A stretch of DNA of 37,530 bases from an uncultured Cyclobacteriaceae bacterium. GTDB taxonomy: Bacteria; Bacteroidota; Bacteroidia; Cytophagales; Cyclobacteriaceae. The DNA lies in NCBI GenBank assembly GCA_937958005.1, contig CALGOB010000164.1:1-37530 (forward strand), read 5' to 3'. Below the pieces are notes generated by a model, which had not been told where the DNA came from, ran no database searches, and was given only the letters and a program-made list of their open reading frames with translations. Both the position numbers and the translations under genes were made by a program. Shown here one piece after another: positions 32,402 to 37,530 of this stretch. The stretch's first letter is position 1. Every line of letters begins with the position of its first letter.

Positions 32402-33985
32402 ATGAATGTTGTGCTACACCTTGTCCGTTTCGCCGGATTAAAATTTTATCTATCAGCTATCTTAAGTATTATCGGAGGATTGTTTGGCAGTTTTGTTATC
32501 AAACAAGTGAATGATGCCATACACAGTGGCGTTGAAGATTTGCAATATTTCTTCCTGGTAGTGATCGGATGCCTTTCTATGTTTGTTATATTATCTCTCA
32601 TTTCCACAAGAATGCTTCAAAGAATCATTCAAGAGCTAATAGAACATCTTTCATTAGACTTAGGAGAAAAGATTCTTCATACACCTTTTGAGCATTCAGA
32701 GGGAAAAGAGGAAAAATTATTCACTGCCCTCACCTATGATATTTATACGATCTCCAATATAATAGAAAGAGTACCCACTTTATTTGTATCTATTTCCGTA
32801 GTTGTTAGTTGTGTCACCTACTTACTTTTCATTTCCCTGAAAATGTCTGCACTACTTATTACTATTTTGTTGGTCATATTTTTAGTAATTAAAGTCACCA
32901 ATAAAAAATTAGGATTTCTATCAAATAGAAGCCGGGTGCTCTATGATACTTATGTCACCAAGACCAATGGATTAATTTATGGTATCAAAGAATTGTTTCA
33001 AAACGACACCCATTCCAAGCACTTCTTGGAAAAAGAGTATAAGGAAATATTAGAAGAAAGAAAAAACAATAAGGTAGAGGAGAAAGTAGCTATCCAATTT
33101 GCCGGTAAGTTATCTGAGAGCATTTCGCTTTTTGGATTAGCCCTAATTTTAGGTTACACCCTTTATTTCATGCCTGAAAAAAGAAGTGAATTTTCAGAAA
33201 TATTTACACTGGCTCTATTCATAGTTGGTCCACTCAATAATATCGCAAGTTTTTCAAAAGGGTTAAAACCCTTTGATGCCAGCATTAACCACATTGAAAG
33301 CTTACAACTAGAATTAACCAGTAAGACTGAGAAACAAAAAACTGATACACCTATAGAGTCAAATCACATTCGGTTGAACGAACTAGAATTTAAATATGAA
33401 AGCAAAGGCCGTTCTTTTGGCATCGGCCCTATTTCGGTAGATTTCAAACCAGGTTCAGTAAGTTTTATCACCGGAGGTAACGGTAGTGGAAAAACCACTT
33501 TAGCCAAAGTTCTTACAGGCCTTTATACACCTACTAAAGGTTTTATATCTTGCGGCAACCAAGAACTGGATGATGATTCTTACCAGAGTTATAGAAATCT
33601 TTTTTCTGTCATCTGGAACGACAACTTCATTTTTGAAGACATTCGTTATACAGACTGGAAAAGTCCCATTATTGATCAGTTATTAAAAGATACAGACTTA
33701 ACTCGCAAGACCTCAATCGAAGATGGTGTCTACCAAAACACCAAACTATCTAGTGGTCAACTAAAAAGACTTTCCTTAATTACTTCTCTGTTGGAAGACA
33801 AGGAAGTTTATTTGTTTGATGAATGGTCAGCCAATCAAGACATTGAATTCAAACAATATTTTTATGAGGAAATTATCCCTAATCTTAAAAAACAAGGAAA
33901 AACAGTCATAGCAGTAACTCATGACAAAGAGTATTTCCATTTAGCAGACCAAACCATTGAATTGAGAAATGGAGAAATGTTATAA
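32402..33985 (+). CDS. Half-size ABC exporter, cyclic-peptide-exporter type
   Basis: An inner-membrane exporter of about 527 aa from the ATG at 32402; a TTG two codons earlier is also in frame. Six hydrophobic segments fill the first 285 residues. The ATPase part has Walker A GGNGSGKTT (about 358-366), the signature LSSGQLKRL, Walker B VYLFDEW and the H-loop VTHDKEY. The segment YRNLFSVIWNDNFIFED replaces the usual Q-loop and is characteristic of the PvdE/SyrD-like cyclic peptide exporters. Those move peptide siderophores or lipopeptides. No peptide synthetase lies in this window, so the cargo is unknown; a glycolipid or a peptide made elsewhere is possible. Confidence 0.82.
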   Translation: MNVVLHLVRFAGLKFYLSAILSIIGGLFGSFVIKQVNDAIHSGVEDLQYFFLVVIGCLSMFVILSLISTRMLQRIIQELIEHLSLDLGEKILHTPFEHSEGKEEKLFTALTYDIYTISNIIERVPTLFVSISVVVSCVTYLLFISLKMSALLITILLVIFLVIKVTNKKLGFLSNRSRVLYDTYVTKTNGLIYGIKELFQNDTHSKHFLEKEYKEILEERKNNKVEEKVAIQFAGKLSESISLFGLALILGYTLYFMPEKRSEFSEIFTLALFIVGPLNNIASFSKGLKPFDASINHIESLQLELTSKTEKQKTDTPIESNHIRLNELEFKYESKGRSFGIGPISVDFKPGSVSFITGGNGSGKTTLAKVLTGLYTPTKGFISCGNQELDDDSYQSYRNLFSVIWNDNFIFEDIRYTDWKSPIIDQLLKDTDLTRKTSIEDGVYQNTKLSSGQLKRLSLITSLLEDKEVYLFDEWSANQDIEFKQYFYEEIIPNLKKQGKTVIAVTHDKEYFHLADQTIELRNGEML

Positions 33986-34301
33986 TGTTCAGACAAAAGG
34001 TGCTAGATTTTAGACAAAAGACTTTAGACCCCTGTACATCCCCGAATGAGTTCCAGTTTGTGTTTGAGTAGGGAGAAAATTAATTCTTTACCATGCCTTA
34101 AGCTCTACCTGTTGCTTGGTGAAAAATAATCAGCTATGAATACATTTAACCAACAGAATTTAATTGAATAACGGTCAACCTATTTCAGGCATTTACATTT
34201 TTGAGCCTAAGTCACTTTGTATTGGGATAATGAGGGAAATACTTACATACTTTTTCTTTAGGCACTAGGAACTGGGCAAAATTTTAAAATAGTGTTTAAT
34301 C

Positions 34302-34491
34302 ATTTAATCCGAATGATGCATTAGACTTTTAAGAGAAAATCATAAATAGCTGTTAGATAGCTGCTTAAATTCTGATTTGCAACGCAGACATAGTCTCCAT
34401 TATGGTGAGTAGGAAATTAGGATTTAAGTGGCTAAATGACTGTTAGTTACGGTTTGCATCAAATTTCTATTGCATCATTCGGGTTTAACTA
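34302..34491 (-). repeat. Dispersed repeat A, copy 2 (MITE-like, with inverted ends)
   Basis: The first 63 bp (34302-34364) are the reverse complement of 97-159. This copy also has inverted ends: TTTAATCCGAATGATGCA at the left and TGCATCATTCGGGTTTAA (about 34471-34488) at the right, 190 bp apart. Short size, no coding capacity and inverted termini suggest a miniature non-autonomous element. Target-site duplications are not evident. Confidence 0.55.
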
Positions 34492-34553
34492 AAAATTAGG
34501 AGCAACCTGGTTTTCCTATTCTAGCAGCCAAGCCCGCGCTATACACTATAGTT

Positions 34554-34647
34554 GCTGATAAACCTTCGGTTATTCAGCAAGCTGCCGTTTCTATCACAGC
34601 TATCAAGAAAAGGAAGTTCACCCCAGTTCTTTAACCTAAAACGGCAG
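34554..34647. other. Structured noncoding segment, nested inverted repeats
   Basis: A hairpin of 9 of 11 pairs (GCTGATAAACC, loop TTC, GGTTATTCAGC; 34554-34578) is followed directly by a longer inverted repeat, CTGCCGTTT (34582-34590) with AAACGGCAG (34639-34647). It is noncoding. It could be an RNA structure or the scar of a mobile element. Confidence 0.4.
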
Positions 34648-34699
34648 AAAGGTAAATTGATGTCCTAGTATTGAAACCATACTTTATGGAATGTAGAAA

Positions 34700-35521
34700 T
34701 CAAACAAATTCTGGTAGAGTTGTTCTTTCTAAGTTTTGAAAATAAGTATTGATTTCAGTTTTCAAGTAGTCATTAGAACTATTTCTGACATATTGAATTA
34801 ACTCTTTAGTAAGGTGAATAAATGCCACATGACTTTCATTAGAGATCGTCAGTTCACGCTCCTTAATGTTTTCCATACATACACCTAGCCTGGGATCTTT
34901 TAAGATCTCTACACCTTCAAACAAGGTAGGAAATACATTTAAGTAATTTTGGTAGTTATACAAATACCCTCTTCTAGACTTTTCAAATTGGAACAATGTC
35001 ATTTTGGACCACCATTCCAATGCTTTAGCTGACCCATTTGTAACGCACAAAAATCTTGCATTGTAAAAACCATCTAGAAAAATTCTTTGAAAACCAATAG
35101 GGTCTTTATTAGGGTCAGAAGGCCAACCATTAACATTCAACAAAGTGTAGTTATTTTCCAACTGACTTAAAACCTGTTCCATAGGACTAGCAATCAGGGT
35201 ATCTTTATCAAAATAGATTACTTTCTCTAGGCCAATTTCCACTAACATCTGAAGAAAAACTGGCACCATGGCCAATCTAAATTTATCTGAGAACTTATAC
35301 TTCTTGTAGGTTTCGGCTGCCGCATAGGGCAGGTAAGACTCATCATAAAAATAGTATGAGCAGTTATTCAAATGAAAGACTGATTTAGTCTTATACTTCT
35401 TTTTTAATCCAGTTACCAAAATAGAAAAATGAGCATCTGGATGATACTTTCTTAAAGAACTTATAAGCACTTCTACCTTAGCAAGTTCTTTGGTATGTAC
35501 GATAGAACAGTATGTATTCAA
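34700..35521 (-). CDS. GT8-like glycosyltransferase, second of a tandem pair
   Basis: A 273-aa GT-A-type protein. It begins MNTYCSIVHTKELAKVEVLI, has the metal motif EKVIYFDKDTLIASP (about 99-113) and further on GFYNARFLCVTNGSAKALEWW. This pattern matches its upstream neighbour, with which it shares length, a similar start (MNT-x-C-x-I-V) and the N/G-F/R-x-A…W-W segment, so the two arose by duplication. It overlaps that gene by 4 bp and is co-transcribed with it. Likely adds a sugar to a surface glycan; the family assignment beyond 'GT8-like' is uncertain. Confidence 0.68.
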   Translation of the reverse strand: MNTYCSIVHTKELAKVEVLISSLRKYHPDAHFSILVTGLKKKYKTKSVFHLNNCSYYFYDESYLPYAAAETYKKYKFSDKFRLAMVPVFLQMLVEIGLEKVIYFDKDTLIASPMEQVLSQLENNYTLLNVNGWPSDPNKDPIGFQRIFLDGFYNARFLCVTNGSAKALEWWSKMTLFQFEKSRRGYLYNYQNYLNVFPTLFEGVEILKDPRLGVCMENIKERELTISNESHVAFIHLTKELIQYVRNSSNDYLKTEINTYFQNLERTTLPEFV

Positions 35522-36363
35522 TTTTCAGAGAGTATATATGATTTTTTATTTTTATTTACCCTATTCCTATATTGATCCAGATAAGGCATTAAATAGTCTT
35601 CTTTGCCATTTTCAATGTGTTTAATTGTATCAGGATCAAAATGGATAAAGACTATTGGATCCTTTCCGCCTACCAGTACCTTTTCATTCATAATCACCCT
35701 TTTGTTATACCTAAAATTCCAATGAGCGACATTACAACCCATGTGTTTCAAAGTATATACTTTATCAAAAAACAAATGCATAGCACTTAGGTAAGTCTGA
35801 TCATCCCATTGCCCATTTCTTTCATCTTTTTCACAAGAAAACAAACAAGCTTCAGCCCACCAGTCCATTGCTGGCCTCCCCTCTTTGCTTGCTGCTACAA
35901 ACCCAGCATTGTGAATACCATGATCATACATTCTAATCATGTCATTTTTAAAGACTCTTGCATCAGCAACCCTCCAATGTGGTGTTAACAACACATGATG
36001 TTCTTCTAATAAATCAAACAAAAAAGCAGGGTCTTGGTAGAAATGAATATCTGGGTCAAGAAAGATTACCTTCTCGTAATTATTTAACAAATAACTTGTG
36101 AAAACAGATTTCATAGCCCATCTATAAACGCCTCGCAATTCCTGATAATATTTTCTTTTTACCTTTTTAGCATGCTCAGTCCCTATTTCATCCACTTGAT
36201 GAATATTCAAACCTTTCAGTTCTTTCTCAATGGTAAACTCCGTTCGCTGATCAACTACCAATACTTGAAGTTTAACTTCAGTATCGAATTGCAACAGTGA
36301 TTCATAAAGCGCTTTCGCATAATGAATGAAATCAGAAGTAACTATGGTACAAAAAGTATTCAT
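35518..36363 (-). CDS. GT8-like glycosyltransferase, first of a tandem pair
   Basis: A 281-aa GT-A-type protein: MNTFCTIVTSDFIHYAKALYE at the start, EKVIFLDPDIHFYQDP carrying the D-P-D metal motif (about 97-112), HNAGFVAASKEGRPAMDWW and a late IVFIHFDPDTIKH with the His expected near the metal. It is cytoplasmic, with no signal peptide or membrane helix. A TACTTTTG box on the minus strand at 36442-36449 could be its -7 element. It lies divergent from the Wzi-like gene, which fits a shared exopolysaccharide locus. Confidence 0.7.
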   Translation of the reverse strand: MNTFCTIVTSDFIHYAKALYESLLQFDTEVKLQVLVVDQRTEFTIEKELKGLNIHQVDEIGTEHAKKVKRKYYQELRGVYRWAMKSVFTSYLLNNYEKVIFLDPDIHFYQDPAFLFDLLEEHHVLLTPHWRVADARVFKNDMIRMYDHGIHNAGFVAASKEGRPAMDWWAEACLFSCEKDERNGQWDDQTYLSAMHLFFDKVYTLKHMGCNVAHWNFRYNKRVIMNEKVLVGGKDPIVFIHFDPDTIKHIENGKEDYLMPYLDQYRNRVNKNKKSYILSEN

Positions 36364-36441
36364 TTAAAAATCTTACAATATATCACATCTATTAAAATTA
36401 AATAAAGCAGGAATCGATTTTACTAATTACCTAAGCAAGGA

Positions 36442-36449
36442 CAAAAGTA
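36442..36449 (-). promoter_or_regulatory. Candidate -7 box of the GT8-like operon
   Basis: The minus strand reads TACTTTTG (TAnnTTTG), about 80 nt before the ATG at 36363. No clear -33 partner is seen. Confidence 0.3.
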
Positions 36450-36631
36450 TCAATAAAATGATCAGATTATCTAATGATCTAAAAATATCAAGCCTAACCT
36501 TGTTTTTTTGATTATATAATAACCAATTTTGCTCATATGACTAATTTTTTGACCTAACCTGTAGGCATTTGTAATTAGAGGCCTTAGTAACCGTTGTTAA
36601 TTAGTCATCAATAACGTTAAAGAAACAAACC

Positions 36632-37530
36632 GTGATTCTATTCAAAGAGCGCTTGAACCTACTAGCACAGGCAAAGTTTATTCATTACATGATCATAGTG
36701 ATCTTATTATCTCCATTTCTTGCTGTTGGACAAGTAATTAGACCTTCAAGCCCTGAAAATGAAGTAGCTAGATTTCAATACCTGGACGATGTTGAATCAA
36801 ATTGGTTAAATTCTTTTATTATCTATGATGATTCTACAGATAACAAATTCCTACAAAGGAAAAACACAAAATTTGGAATTATAAGTCCAGAACTAGCATT
36901 GCATTATAACAGTGCGATACCATATGGTTTCAATGATGGCTATGTATGGAAAGGCAAGGGGCTGACCAATGAGTTTTCAACTGGTGTATATGGAAATTTA
37001 GGTAATTTCTATTATACTATTTCACCAGTATTACTATATGCCCAAAACAGTTCTTTTAGACTTGCAGAGCAAAGAATTAATAACATCAGTCCCTTTAATT
37101 ATCAATTTACAGTAGGCGGTGGTATAGATTTTGTACAGCGTTATGGCAACAATTCCTTTGTAGACATCGCTGCGGGTCAATCTGAAATCAGATATTTAAA
37201 AGGTTATTTTACAGCTGCATTTTCCACTGCCAATTTCACCTTAGGCCCTTCTACAGTCAACCCAATATTATTAAGCAGTCAGGCAGAAGGTTTCCCTCAT
37301 TTAGAAATTGGGACTTCTAAATTCATCCCTCTAAAGTGGAAAAATATACAACTTGGAAAAATAAAAGGTTCACTTTATTATGGTCAGCTAAAGGAATCTG
37401 ATTTTTTTGATGAGAACAGTGAAAATGATAAAAGATACTTTACTGCTCTTACATTTTCCTATGTTGTCCCTTACGTCAATTGGTTACGTTTAGGATTTAA
37501 TAGATCATTCTATCAAGATCAGCAATTTTT
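36632..37530 (+). CDS. Wzi-family capsule assembly outer-membrane protein (5' part, cut by window end)
   Basis: An open frame runs from a GTG at 36632 to the end of the window (299 codons), with no stop reached. An ATG at 36689 is an alternative start; both precede a hydrophobic export signal (MIIVILLSPFLAVGQ). The mature part shows the alternating strands of an outer-membrane beta-barrel and Wzi-like markers: VGGGIDFVQRYG, VDIAAGQSEIRYLKGYF, ANFTLGPSTVNPILLSSQ and EGFPHLEIGTS. Wzi proteins help anchor or assemble capsular polysaccharide at the cell surface. This fits the glycosyltransferase-rich region to its left. Partial only because of the window edge. Confidence 0.78.
   Translation, partial: MILFKERLNLLAQAKFIHYMIIVILLSPFLAVGQVIRPSSPENEVARFQYLDDVESNWLNSFIIYDDSTDNKFLQRKNTKFGIISPELALHYNSAIPYGFNDGYVWKGKGLTNEFSTGVYGNLGNFYYTISPVLLYAQNSSFRLAEQRINNISPFNYQFTVGGGIDFVQRYGNNSFVDIAAGQSEIRYLKGYFTAAFSTANFTLGPSTVNPILLSSQAEGFPHLEIGTSKFIPLKWKNIQLGKIKGSLYYGQLKESDFFDENSENDKRYFTALTFSYVVPYVNWLRLGFNRSFYQDQQF

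Larger units (their letters stand above)
33986..34699. other. Intergenic region, 714 bp, with repeat and structured segment
   Basis: No gene was found on either strand. It holds repeat A copy 2 (34302-34491) and, nearer the right end, a stretch with nested inverted repeats (34554-34647). It separates the ABC exporter from the GT8-like pair. The rest shows nothing I recognise. Confidence 0.5.

Noticed and set aside
1-37530. CRISPR arrays, tRNA or rRNA genes, prophage
   Set aside because: No regularly spaced repeats, no tRNA- or rRNA-like stretch and no phage structural genes were seen on either strand.

Overview
The window looks like a chromosomal segment of a low-GC member of the Bacteroidota, probably a marine Cytophagales-type bacterium (inference). 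The signs are AT-rich DNA, a DUF4290 gene directly upstream of murA, a lipoprotein and other envelope genes of Bacteroidota type, and promoter-like boxes of the Bacteroidota TAnnTTTG class. The best box has a TTTG element 19 nt upstream. No tRNA, rRNA, CRISPR array or prophage was seen.

Layout. 1-5 kb: dispersed hairpin repeats, a large lipoprotein with G-x-G-Y-like repeats, menB, and a scar holding a truncated IS200-type transposase plus a decayed coding remnant. 5-16 kb: mostly household genes (nucleoside phosphorylase, trhO, a NeuD/PglD-like acyltransferase, murA with DUF4290, pepP, two small STAS-like proteins, a secreted subtilase). Two inverted copies of a ~150-bp noncoding repeat bracket the pepP-subtilase part. 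A pseudogene with two in-frame stops follows pepP.

15.5-24.6 kb is the centre of interest: a TetR regulator; a serine-palmitoyltransferase-type enzyme; an NAD-dependent-epimerase-like ceramide reductase candidate; a GNAT-like bacterial ceramide synthase candidate; a fatty-acid module (FabL-like enoyl reductase, FabZ-like dehydratase, FabF-like ketosynthase, dedicated ACP); an SQD2/MgtA-like glycosyltransferase; and a desaturase that closely resembles the animal dihydroceramide delta-4 desaturase DES1/DEGS1, including its N-terminal signature and all three histidine boxes. Together they suggest de novo synthesis of a delta-4-unsaturated, eukaryote-like sphingoid lipid (or a capnine-type sulfonolipid equivalent), with its own acyl supply and probably a sugar headgroup.

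24.6-37.5 kb: a long run of glycosyltransferases of very different folds (GT-C membrane enzyme, GT4, a PLOD-like/GT-D fusion, a second PLOD-like enzyme, three GT2-type enzymes, two GT8-like enzymes), a cyclic-peptide-type ABC exporter, and the start of a Wzi-like outer-membrane capsule assembly protein cut by the window end. The lipid block running directly into a surface-glycan block suggests a glycolipid and exopolysaccharide locus. All functions come from reading motifs and recalled family sequences; no alignment or database search was run.
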